From positions 3,528,764-3,592,763 of the forward strand of contig NC_092583.1 in assembly GCF_037975245.1 (NCBI RefSeq): a DNA stretch of 64,000 bases, in the 5' to 3' direction. Below are positions 10,446-23,005 of this stretch, one piece after another. The DNA comes from Apostichopus japonicus (taxonomy: Eukaryota; Echinodermata; Holothuroidea; Aspidochirotida; Stichopodidae). The notes under the pieces were generated by a model. It saw nothing but the letters and a program-made list of their open reading frames with translations. It did not search any database and had not been told where the DNA came from. A program made the translations under genes and the position numbers. Each line of letters begins with the position of its first letter. Positions within the stretch are counted from its first letter, which is position 1.

Positions 10446-11434
10446 CATAGGCGTAGGAGGCGGGGGGGGGGAAACGGAGGGGGGACTGGGGGAGGGGGGA
10501 CTGGGGGGCTGCAGCCCCCCAACCAATCCTTTTGGTGAAAATTCGGGTAATATGCTTAGAATTTTTCGGGCACTACTGGAAGAATAATAATTTGCCATGT
10601 GTTTTTCAATATTTTGGTGAAAATTTGTGCAATATGCTGAGAATTTTTTCGGGCACCTACTGAAAGAATAATTATTTGCATTTTTTTTCCAATTTTTTTG
10701 GGTGAAAGTTTTGGGCAATATGCTGAGAATTTTGCGTGCACCTACCAGTGGCGGAGCGTCCATACAGTCAAAGGGGGCGGATGCCCCCCTGACGGACTCA
10801 AACGGACTGCTGGCGCCCTTTCAGCTTTTTACCACTTTTTACTTATTCGCGATTGACTTTTTTATTGCGCTCTCAAATACCTATTGACATTTGTCACATT
10901 TTGTTGGTGCAATTTTCTGACAAATGGCGATGACACCTATTTATTCTTCGTTTATCTGCAAATTAGCAAGGCCCGGAAAGGGTCATTTCCGGCGATCTAG
11001 GGAGTAACTTTACTCAAAAAATGTCTGTACGCTCCGCGCCAACCTGTAGTGGTGGCGCTCCGCTTAGATAGTGTCAAAAGCGCCCCTACAGACCATTCTC
11101 TCGCCCCCTCCTGACCAATACCCCATAGCTCCGCCACTGGCACCTAGTGAAAGATGAAGAATTTGCAATGTGTTTTTCAATGATTAAACTTATATTATTA
11201 TTATTATCATTATTGTTGTAACGACTTCCCCAATAATTCTAACCAATATGGAAGGGTAATAACACGGAAAATGATTTTATGTTATTGGCAGGTGATGTAA
11301 TAACTGATGGATGCCTATATGATATGCACATTAACATGTGGAACGCGCGCGGAGCGCGCGAAAAAAATTTTGGTTATATTTTTCGGGCAAGTCGTTACAG
11401 CCCCCCCAAATCATATGAGGCTCCTACGCCTATG
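10446..11434. mobile_element. hAT-type transposon (outer), 8-bp TSD
   Basis: The terminal inverted repeat CATAGGCGTAGGAG is perfect over 14 bp at both ends. It is flanked by exact 8-bp duplications CCCATGTC at 10438-10445 and 11435-11442, the size made by hAT transposases. No transposase is encoded, so it is non-autonomous. The interior has about three tandem units of roughly 85-88 bp (starting near 10533, 10617, 10702) sharing AATATGCT(G/T)AGAATTTT, and G-rich/C-rich subterminal segments. A smaller hAT element (10746-11139) sits in the third unit. Without it this copy would be about 590 bp. Confidence 0.88.
10746..11139. mobile_element. hAT MITE nested in the outer hAT element
   Basis: Ends CAGTGGCGGAGC / GCTCCGCCACTG form a 12-bp perfect terminal inverted repeat. 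Flanking 8-mers are GCACCTAC (10738-10745) and GCACCTAG (11140-11147), matching at 7 of 8 positions. It has no coding capacity and inserted after the outer element. Confidence 0.85.
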
Positions 11435-11528
11435 CCCATGTCTGACTATAGTGTACACAACTCATACTTCATTATATTACTATAGCCCTGAAATATAGTA
11501 GCAGAAAATGCTCATCTTCTTTCAACAG

Positions 11529-11611
11529 ATTATGCAAGCTCCGAAGATGAAGTGCAGCCTAAGAAAAATTATCTCACACTAACAACAGCAAAATATCACC
11601 CTTCTTCCATG
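11529..11611 (+). CDS. Candidate exon, unknown protein
   Basis: A very pyrimidine-rich acceptor (CATCTTCTTTCAACAG) precedes 83 bases that are open in one frame (entry phase 1) and encode an acidic/lysine segment beginning YASSEDEVQPKK. They end at ATG|GTAAAC, a moderate donor. It does not join in phase to the short exon proposed at 10062-10069. No domain recognised. Confidence 0.22.
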
Positions 11612-12245
11612 GTAAACTGTGGTACAATATCACAATTTGACGGGGGTATTTTGGTTCTATGGATGCGGTTCACCACCATTTTACCAAGGTTTTTTTATCA
11701 CTTTCTATTCCATCTTCACCATGGTTTTATCTCAAATTTACCCTATGTTTACTATATCATGGCATTACCATAATTTTACCCTAATTAACCACAATTTAAC
11801 CCTATTGCGCTGTACCAAAGTTTGACCTTAATGGTTTTACTCTAATTGTACCACAGTTTTACCCTAAATTTACCAGAGTTGTATCCCAATGGCACAACAC
11901 TTTTTCCTACTTGCCTTAATTGTAATCAGCACACCACAAATTCACCCATTGGTGGATTGTATCATAATTGGGCTAGTTGAAGCATACAACAAAGCAACTC
12001 ATACATTATGTCATGATGTCGTATGTATATTATGGGATACTATTTTATATGCACCAGATTTGGTCAATATGCTGCAGTCAAAAACATGCATGACAACAAC
12101 ATAAAAGTAAAACAGTTTTACAGTAAATGGTATGTACAGTTTTTGTCAAATAAAATAAGTATGTACCATAGTTTTATTCTATAGGGCTACTGTGGCAAAT
12201 TTACCATGTGTTACCCCATTTTAACCATAGTTTACAGATGTAAGA
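11612..12245. repeat. Degenerate ACC-rich repeat array
   Basis: Many loosely spaced variants of TTTTACC, TTTACCC and ACCATGGTTTTA alternate with AATT-rich spacers (for example 11690-11880, and around 12165-12235). There is no fixed period. It resembles a decayed minisatellite. Confidence 0.45.
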
Positions 12246-13030
12246 CTAGGGTACATTTTTTGGCTTGGATTATGTATGTACATCTTTTCTTATATCTTAT
12301 ATAGAGAGATATATTATTGTATTCATGTACTTTTCAACTGTTCTACCAAACTTTCTTGCCATTCCTGGACTTGCCTTTCATTTAAACATACCGTCCTACT
12401 GCTTAACTCAAAGTCTTTTCATAGTGTATAAAAGCTATTAGTTTTACGTCTCAAAGTTTTATGTAATATGAACGAGAAATAAAGAGACCAAAAAGAAAAA
12501 AGAAAAAAAGAAGTTTGTTGTCATTCTTCAAAAAGAAAGTTCTCTGACCAAAAGTCCCTTAAAACTGACCTCATCGTGGTGTCAGAGTGGCAACCACTGT
12601 CTTTCAGTGGGTAAACTAGAGCTTGTCTGGCTATTTTTAAGCCATAATGCCCTCTCAGGTGTCATATTTAGTTGCCTGTTGTAAAAATATACCCTGTAAA
12701 AAGGCCTGTCTAAATACCATCAAGGCTCCACAGACTAGACTTTACTAGCATGTTTATGTTTGCAAGTAGCGAATATCTTTAAAAACAGTAGTACAGTACT
12801 GTCATGCAAACTGCCTATGAGAAAACTGCTGGCTACATTTCAGCGAAAATAAGAGAAAACATGAGTAATAATGAGAACCAGGGACCCCTTTTCCAAGTGG
12901 CTACACCCCATCCCTCTTCTTATTTTTCTGGGCTGTGGCATGGCACCCCCCTGACTGGTACCCGGGATGGACCGCCTCCAGCTTAACTTGTCACTGGCAT
13001 AACACCTTAAACAGTATCAGAGTTAACATT
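12246..13030. other. Non-coding stretch
   Basis: No gene or repeat pair recognised. It contains a purine-rich AAAAAAGAAAA tract at 12480-12520. Confidence 0.4.
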
Positions 13031-13038
13031 GTCACATT

Positions 13039-13359
13039 CAGGGTTATAGCCACGCCGGCCGGCGGCGGCCGGTGGTAACCGCCACTCACGCCTGCCGGCA
13101 CAAAAAAATAGTAAAATGCTTGTGAAATACAACAAAAGTAACAAATTTATCTTTCCCTTGCCGTAAAACATGATAATAACGTCACCTTTTTCTGTTATTT
13201 ACCAAAATACCCTCGACCCCCACCGGGGCGTTGCCCTGGACCCCACCAGGGACCCTTAAGCGGGCCCCTGGACTCCCGGCCGTGAGATGCGAGAGCTTCG
13301 CTCGCTACGCTTGGCAAATTTATTTAACCAGCACTCACAATCTCCTAGCTATAACCCTG
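13039..13359. mobile_element. GC-rich hAT MITE, 8-bp TSD
   Basis: The termini CAGGGTTATAGC are inverted repeats (12 bp perfect) and exact duplications GTCACATT flank the element (13031-13038 and 13360-13367). The interior is unusually GC-rich, including GCCGGCCGGCGGCGGCCGG near the left end, unlike its AT-rich surroundings. No ORF of note. Confidence 0.88.
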
Positions 13360-13367
13360 GTCACATT

Positions 13368-14185
13368 ATCTATTACATCTTCCAAACATGATATCATTCA
13401 ATAATATTAGTACATTTCATTCGTAGGGAAATTCCAGCCTTTACAGAATGTTCGAGGGGGTTTGACATTGGAGAGATTCCAATACTGCATTGCAGATAGC
13501 TGATAAGTGATGTGGACATTTTAAATTTCCAGACAGTTTTGATACAGACATTTTCTACCTTCCTACTTTCTGCCAATATTTGTTTTCTCTACGTAAACTC
13601 GGATGATGCATTCTGAGAGAATGAGAGAATGCTAGCTACGACGATCTTCATACAGTTGTGCTACGATGATTGACTGTGGAGATGAAATTTGTAACCACAC
13701 CTTTTTCTGGGATTAGTTCTGGAAACATACTCAAAGGTAATGAATGTAGTATTCTAAGGGAGATCTACGTAGATGGGTAGGGTTTTAGGCTATTAGGTTT
13801 TCATCAAGATTGCTAAGCTAACAAGAATTGTTTTCTTCTTCAATACATATATTACAAGCACCAGACTCAGGCTTGTATGTACATATGTAAGGTTTGCCTA
13901 AGTGCTTTGAATAGTTAATCGTTTCGTCTTTCGAGATCCCATATATATGTGCTTTGATAGCCTCAAGTTTCTTTTTTCGTATGCCTGAGAAAATTTCGAA
14001 GAAAATAATGGAAGTAGGTTTTATTACATAGTGTGAGATCATCTTTGCCTAAGGATTGCCTTGTAAACAGACTAGCAAAAAGACAGTGTAACTTCTACAA
14101 GGTGTGTTACTATTGCTCTACTCCAGTATTGAGCACTCTCTGCTGTACTTGATGTGCTTCCTTAATGTGTATATATAACTGTTTA
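13368..14185. other. Non-coding stretch with possible minus-strand terminal exon
   Basis: Mostly featureless. An acceptor ending TTTTCTCAG (minus) at about 13985 precedes frames that end in stops at 13898 or 13818. See the spliced model entry. Confidence 0.3.
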
Positions 14186-17100
14186 TACAACACCTAATTA
14201 TATTCCGGCCATTTGATTGGTCAATTGCTCGTTGATTGCATGCAAAATCCGCTTTATTGCACGCTATGATGATAGAACCATGCGTTATACTTTTTTGATT
14301 GCACTTTTTTCAATGGTAAGTAATCTGTTGCATGAGTACATTATACATTCAATTTTATGGTTGAAGGTGTTTTATAAAACAAATAATGAATGGTTTCCAT
14401 TCGTGCAATAGTGCAAATATTTCATTCGTTGAAAGATGTAATTTGTTCCATTCAACTCGGCTGCGCCTCGTCATGGGCGGCGATCCTGGGGGGGAATATA
14501 TCCCCCCATGAAAATGGGTGGAGGGGATGTAATACACCATATCCCCCCACCAAATGCCAGGGATAAGAATATTTTCATGCCTACATTTATGCATCATCGT
14601 GAATGTACGGCTCTTTTTTAGCTTCATTTCTCGCCTACCATAAACTCAGTGCGATCTTTTCAAATAAACCGTCTTTATAAAGCAAGAATAGTTGACTGTA
14701 GGCTTCATTGGCCCTATAACAACAAAATGTATTATTGCGCCCACGGTATTGATATAGTCCATATATGCACCCTCATAGTATTCATATAGGCCAGTGCCTA
14801 TAGTAGGCCTACACACGTACATGTTCCCTTGAACAGCTGAGAATCTCATGTTACCAGGGTACTGCTTAATACACGTTTCACCTGGATGCACTAGCAATCG
14901 GTACCTAGGAATGTAACTATGTGTAATTGTGTATTGCATGTGTATAGGCCTATAATAGCCTGCATGAGGCCATTTTCTTCATCGAATAATATAAAAGAGC
15001 TCTCGAACATTCTAACGTAGCGCCTGACAAAAGATTGACAGGGGCAATTTTCCCAAAATAACACCCCAAATTAAAAAAAAGGATTGTGGATCCTGATTAT
15101 GAGATATTTCGGACATGATATCCTTATTTTAAAGTTGGGTATATGCCGCTTGGAAACCTCCTGAAGTGCCGTTTCTGGCCATCTAGAGGGTTTGTAAATC
15201 CCAAATTTCTCACTTAATTAATTAACTTGTCTTATTACTATATGTGATCTGTTTAGGCAAGTCGATTGTTGCGTAAGTATCTATAGCGATAGAACAGTGT
15301 TATTATCAATGTACCATAAAAATATTAATTATCACCAAAACTGAAGTACAATTAATATGTAAGTCTGACATACGTTAGCTTCCGGGATATTGCAATACAG
15401 AGATCGAGACATCATTTTTGTTCAATCGTACTGTGATGTATATATTAAAGTTGTACTAAATTGATGTTTCTTTTTGTTTTAAATTAACAATTAACTGGTA
15501 AATCCAGATGAAGTAATCAGCTGTATGAAAGACATCATTAACCAGCTGTTTATCAAGTTCGCATGAGAAATACTGTCTGTAAGTAATAAGCTAAAGACTT
15601 TATCTAGTCAAAACTGCTAGCAGCCTTTTTTTTTATTTTTGCTAAATTTTTGCTAAATTTGCTAAATTTAACTCGTTAAGTGTCGCTTATCGAATATATG
15701 CAAATCTAAAAACTAAACAGAGGTAAATGTCTATAGGTAATATAAGAAATAGCATACCTTAATAAGCAAAATTTACTTGAGATTTTAATTTGCAGCTCCA
15801 TGTTTTTAGCTGCACTATATTTCTATGGTTATTACAGTACAAAAATCCTAGTTTACATATCTCTCTTTACCTTTATTTATAGAGATACTTTGAACAAACT
15901 TTGTGAAAGAAATAGAGGTAAACGACAAAGTCAAATGAATATATATATATATAATTTAAATTTAAGTGTGCTGGAAAATCCAGACGAGTGAAAAAACTTC
16001 CAGTCTCCACAGGGATTTGAACTCAGGCCTCCCGCTTTATATGCAGACACCCTAACCACTAGGCTATGGATGCTGATTGTATGTCCAGAGGTTCAACACC
16101 GGTAAGGAAGGTCATAATTCCACTGTAGGAGTTTGTCACCTGTATCGAACAATACTAGTTCTGTTTTGGTGACATATTTGCCTTACTCTAGAGATCAAAC
16201 ATGATGCTAATCAACTCGAAAATCATTTTGTGATTCCTAAAGCCGGATCTCATAAGAGATACTTTGAACAGACTCTGTTAAATGAATTGGAAGATATGTA
16301 GATATATACAATATATGTAGCTAACTTTTATTGTCTTAATTGCGAATATAAAATAAGTATGTAGTTTTCAGCTTGAACTAGTCGGCCAAAATAAGTGTAA
16401 GAAGTAAGATCCCTCGAGACACAACAAAATCTGACAAAATAAACTGCAAAGTGGCACACTGGAAATACTTCTAGAAATCAAACTAGGAGTTGCTAACATG
16501 CACGTACAGTCAGATCCACCAGATAGCAAACGTGTAAATTACTGATCCTGTGCACAAGTTGTACAGTGCTACCCATGCCAGGGTGCACAACTATATGAAT
16601 GCTACATGCTGAAAATGAATGCTAAAGTCAGCTAAACCATGCATATTGCATCAGCCAATAGACTATACTGGTTGTAGGGAATTCCCCTTTATTTCAACAT
16701 TGTAGGGAATTCCCCTTTACTGTATTCCATAACCATGCACATGTGCTTTATATACAGAAGTACACACCCAATTAATTAAAATGCATGCTTGTAAAACTAA
16801 TTTATATGAAAATGATTCGAGCAGATTGTCGTCTTAGATTATTGAATTAATTGCCCTCTTAGAAATCTTGAAATTGTCGGTAAAAGTTGGAAAAAGTTTG
16901 GCACAACACTAAATTACCCGAGATGTGGTTTTTATAAAAACAACACAGACCAACACCATGCATTACGTAGCCATAGGGCATGTATTAAATATTGACTACA
17001 CATGCCTTGCATTGCTGTATATAAATAACACATAAATTGTACTGAGCTGAACAGTATACACACACACACACCAACACAAGACATCAGCCTAGTGTGATAC

Positions 17101-20100
17101 ACAACACCTGTCCTACAGTGTATAGGCCTGCATTGAGATGCACCTGTTAACACTGTGTTTACACCAAGACCTACAGACTACAGTTAGCTAGGCTAGCTAT
17201 ACACATTATAAGCTACATAGGAAGACTGACCTAAATGGATGTCCTTGACAGATATCACTTAAAGAATGTTATTACTTAAGTTATGACATGTAAGGGTAAA
17301 GCTAATAGGTACTTACAACAAGCTTATCGGAAAATTCCTCATCCATATATGCCTGGTTTATTGCACTCAGATCATGTTGACATGCATGACATGTACTCTT
17401 AGCTATGCTCACCAACATGCCCAGTTGGTTAGGGAAAACAGGATGATGTCATGGGGAACAACCTTTATTGCACAATCAGTTACTGGTTGTTTTACATACA
17501 GGGGTGCTTGGCAGGAAATTTGGACAGTGAGTGGTATGCACTCTTATACAGACCAGGGAGTTGTTCCATAACAACTCCCTGTACAGACATACCAGACACA
17601 GAATAAATGTATTTTGAAAAGTAAGTGGGGGGGGGGGGGAGAATGGGGGAGGGGACTATGTTAAACTCCAATAAACAAGTCTTCATTGAGATTTATTGGT
17701 TTCAGTTTATTGCAATTAATATCTGCATTTTGACAGAGAGAAATTGTTAAGCCAAAAGTTAATGTTCCATTTTGAGCTCTGACAATCAATGGCAGCAAAT
17801 ATCTCATGCTGTTTTGCAACCTCCCCCACCCCACCCCCACCTTTCCAAAATAATATGAAAGCAAAGATCATAAGTGTATCCTAAACACCTGTAACCCAGC
17901 AGCCACTGTTACTGGTTGGCACAATTTAGTTTCACAATAAAGTTTTGTCAGGCAAAGCTGTAAAGATGCCGGGGTGGGGGCTGGGGTGGGGATGGGGTGG
18001 GGAGGGCTGTTGTAGCCTCAGGCATCGAGGTTGCAAAACTGGGGCCTAGAAAAATGTGGGATAAAGAAAAGTGTACCCTCACTTTCATGACAACTAAGAA
18101 AAACTGATGAGTGGTGAACAATGATACACACGTGTTCCAATAAACAGACCAGCTGTCTCTTGCAGCCCCTGTTGGTTTGAATGAGGGTGGGGGGGGGGAC
18201 AGTCAAGGAGACTGGGATTGGAAAGGGAGAAAAACAATTATTCCTGACTTGAGACTTTAAATTTTGAATGATAACAAATATAAGTGAAAGAGAATTTGCT
18301 CACCATTCCGTAGCAGTTGGTTTGAGTGAAGACTGGACAACGACGCTGAATGTATGGAGGCCAAACTCGGAGCATATGCTATGGACATGAACATATCAAA
18401 CAGAATTTTAGTAAACAAATATAACGACAATCAACAAAGCTACTACAATACTGGCCCACATTTCTTAATTAAACCTGTCGCTGACACAAAAAATTCAGAA
18501 TTTTGAAAACTTTCCCGGAAATTTTGACATGCCATTATGCTTCACCAAATATATTTGTGTTGATGTACTAACATTGCCAGGAAAATGAGACTAGTGAAAA
18601 TCGTCTTACATGATATTTGTGTTTGGTGTCCATTTTCACCAGGTAAACCATCAAACCTATTGAAGAAGATTACAATACATGAAAGCTATTTGACATGTAC
18701 TGCCCCCAAAATATTTCCCCCCAAATAATTCTGGGAAGAGTAATGACTAATCATCAGCTAATAATGTTTGTATGAATAGCATCACTAGAATATCTTTGAC
18801 TAAATTCTACCTTCTTTGTATTGTTGGGTATTCTTGTCTGTTTACTTACTAAAATTCAACTGTATTACTCATAATTTTTATAAACAGTGTTTGACAAAAT
18901 TGTGTACAAAAAGAGGGCAGTCTTTTCATTTGCAAAATGTAACTTTCTTGGCACTGAGGGCGCTATACAGTTTTAATCATTTGGCCACTTTTTGATCATA
19001 AAAAGAACACAGCACAATTTGCTGTGCTGGAACTGTTCATGCACTCACCAGTGTTGGAAGTGGGGGGGGGGGGGGAGGGAGGGGCATGGGAGAAAATTTA
19101 TGTGTTCACGCACAATTTTTGTTTCAATAAAATTCAGAAATAATTACTGGGAAGGGACTTCACTGAAAATTTTGGGTGTTTTTGTATGCATTGTCAATAA
19201 CAATGAATGCCAAAGTGACTGAGATATTTGTACATATGTAGATTAGTATATGGCTAGATCCTATCTTTCGAAAATATACACACAACAGCGATTAAGTTTA
19301 ATTTGAAAGTTAAAGGTTTACAGTCTTGTTTGAGGCCAAGTTCCCCTCATGCGACTTTACAACACTAACCACTGGTCATTGGTAGCTTGTCACACCCACA
19401 CACCAAAGTGTGCACAATTAACAATCCCTTCCTGGGACACTGCAGTGCACCACATCTGCATGTCCCCTGGGGACTTCCCATAGGGTGCAGCCACAAACCG
19501 GCAGACACAACTATATTTACAAGGTACCTTGCAAGTCCCCATTTATACACCTGGGTGAAGAGAGGCAATGGAGATAAAGTGTCTTGCCCAAGGACACAAC
19601 TAATGATCTGGCCAGGACTTTGAACCTGTAAACCTTAGATCACAAGTCCACTTCCTTGACCACATTGTTCTGATTTGAAACCTGATCTCTAAAGATTTCG
19701 GAATAAGAGCTGTACAGATTTAAAATTAAACATGAATGAACAAGTGGAACAAAAAATCACAATATGAAGATAAGTCCACCAAAAAAAAAAAAAAGAGAAA
19801 AAAAAGGAAAAAAAGAAGGAAAAAAAAGAAAAGGATCTTTCCTTCCTGACCAGTTCGAACTTTAAAGATAACGAGATATAAGAGAGAATATGCAGTTGTG
19901 TATTAATTCTGAAAAGGGTTGGAAATACTCATACATATTCATGATTCCACAAACTTACATTGACAAGTTAGGTCGCAAGTGTCTATGAACAAGGGATTAA
20001 TTTGTCCTCCATTACATTTCAAGTAAGCACAAAAAATATTCTGATAACAACTAACTTTGTTTTGTTCAGTGGATGGGCAAGTAGGGGATGGGGGGGGGGG

Positions 20101-22954
20101 TATGGGTGTGGTAGGGTGCAATTGGGAGTGGAAGGACATAGACTCCTTGCTTTTGTAATTAATGAAGAATATCCGATACATTTATTTAACCACCAACATT
20201 TTGGTGGCTTTAAAATGAGTTAAACTAATGTACTACAGTATTGCATACAGAAATGTGTATGCATTTAATTGACATGCCTGTTGTAGTTCTAAGCACAAAA
20301 AGTGATTCTGTTGCAATGACACATATATACCATCTGTATGCCTGTATGAGATATTGTATATCGGACTTGTATAACATACCTTTCTATATAAACTCAGAAA
20401 TCTGAAGCCAGTGTTGTTCCAAACTGGAAGAAATTTCAGTCTTTCCTTGTTTACCTGTTGTAGTTTCCTGCTCCGTGGATGCACTCTGCTAACCCACACA
20501 GTATGCATATATAGTTTTATACAAACACCCTTCCTTAGGCTGCTGTTACAGTATGTACACATTTACTTGTAGAATGTATATATTCCATAGCTGCGATATT
20601 TAAGCACATCTAATATATACAAACAGGAACGGTCCTTTCGTGTGCCAAATATTCACTGTTTCTAGCAACTCCTATCATGCACGAATGCTAGTATGGTAAT
20701 ACTGCCAGGGTCTTCAATACACACAGATCAGTCACATGCTTGAACCTTGTTTGGCACATGTCCGGTTTTCATTTCTGAATGAAAAAGGTGTGTAGTGGGT
20801 ATAGCCAAGTTGCCAATCCTGATTGCATAGATCATGCATAGATGCTACTAAGGTCATACTGTGGGGTCTCCAAAATAACACAGATCACATACTTGCATGT
20901 CTGTTTTCTCACATCTACCCCTGAAATTGCTGTTTCTAATAACTCTTATCACAAATGGCTGTAACAGTATTACTCCAAACAACACAGATCAACTGACTGG
21001 AGCTGTGTTTGCTCAGTTTCCAATTCTGAATGAAAAAAAGGTATGTAGTGGGTACAGCCAAGATTCCATTCCTGATTGGTCAATTATGACACACTTTGTT
21101 TATTATTAGACTACTATTGTCATGTGTCTTCCATATATGAATTATATCAACAATGGGAAAGGAAGCTCCTAGCTTAACATGGGAATGCATGCTTTTGAAG
21201 TCAAGTCTGAAGGTGAATTTCAGTTAGCAGGATCCTTCAATTAATATAGCTTTATGTTGTAATGTGAACTAGCTTGCATTGCTGACTATCATTTACCTTG
21301 TGATGGGGTGGGGGGGGGGAGAAGGGGTGGGATACATGACTGGTGGAAAGGGTGGAATGAGGGAATGGTGGGATTCAAGTACTGGGTGAGATTTGGGAGA
21401 CAGTGGGAGATTTAAGTAAGACAAATTACCTCCATTTTTATGACAACAGAACTTGCTTCAATTTTTGCAATATAATATAATGGTCATAGGCATATGTTTC
21501 ATATGGCCTCAAAGGAATTGTTCTCACAACTAAACATTGAAAACCTCCATAATGATTATGACATTATGAGATATATGTCAGTTGAACGTTATAGCTGTGT
21601 TCAAAACTAAACTGTAACCTGTATACCAATCTAAGCTGGAATAACGACCTTATTTACCTGTTTTGTTTTAATGTTTTTTTTTTTTTTTAATCCATAGTAA
21701 TGTTTTAGGTACTTATTACCAGCACAATGAATACAAAAATTATGTTTGTGCCATAACCATGTCTTAAGTAATGTTCATTATGGATTAAAATCTGGGTAAA
21801 ATTTGCTCAAATGTTGCAATATAAGTAAAACACTTAAGTTATGTTACACTGTTGGCAGATCTTTCAGCCAGTTGGGAAAATTTCCTAATACGGGTGGATC
21901 TTTGTGAATGCAAATGTTTATTCATGATTCCAGATTCAATGAATGTTCATGCCTGATTGGCTACTGATGTGGTCTTGTGATTTTGATGTCGTAACCCAGT
22001 TTTAATACAGGAAATAACTGTACAATACCCGGGATGTGCTGCGTTGTGTATTGTGACGTTCACTTTTGTATTCCTTCTTATGCATGACCTTACGCTATAT
22101 AGCATATGTCTTGGCCTCTCATATCAAACCCTAGCACAATGAACTAACATATGAAACACACACAGAACTGACACTGGGGGTAATGATGTTATCTTAAAAC
22201 ATCTTACAGTTCTTGAATTTGACAAAAAGTGCTTTTTAACACATAGTAGCAAAGCCAGTAGTGTAAGTAATATTATCAATCGTTGATACAGTCTCAAAGG
22301 TAGGATGCTGAGGGGGGGGGGGTTGGGGGGCCTGCAGCTGTATCCAGGGGGCTGCAGCACCCTGCAAACAAGCTGCAGTTTATATAATTGTGCAGATCTA
22401 CATTTGATCCTGCATTGCTACAGGGGATTGTGGAATTATTAAGTTATAAAAAGGTTACACTTTGCATCATTGATCATAATCTTAGATAATAATTAACCAA
22501 TCACTTTATAGTTAGTTATGTTCGTTGGGTGTATAAAGTTAAACCCTAGGAGTGACATCTCTTGTAAGGGTTTGGTTAAAAATTTCTGAAAACTATTGAC
22601 ACAAATCTGAAAGTTGCTAGTAAATATTCCCATTGAAGATTGTATATTGCTTTCACATATCATCTCCAAATACTGACAGATAAAACAAACAGATAGCTTT
22701 ATTGTTCCTGCAAATATTTTGTAAATTTAAATTCAATAGAACTCTGTCTTCTCAAATTAAATTTATTTTGTTCTTTTAGGTTTTCCCAAAAAAAAAAAGG
22801 ATTAACTCGCTAATTTCCCTGAATTAATTATAGGTTTCATGACAGAAAATGAAAGGGAAAAAAAGCAAGAAAAAAAAAACAACATACAAATTAAAGATTA
22901 AGGGAAAAAATAGAAGGGAGAGGGAGTAGTGACTGAAACCAATCTTCATAAAAT

Positions 22955-23005
<51 letters not shown>

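Noticed and set aside
22311-22366. G-run/C-run block resembling hAT subterminal sequence
   Set aside because: No terminal inverted repeat or target duplication was found around it.
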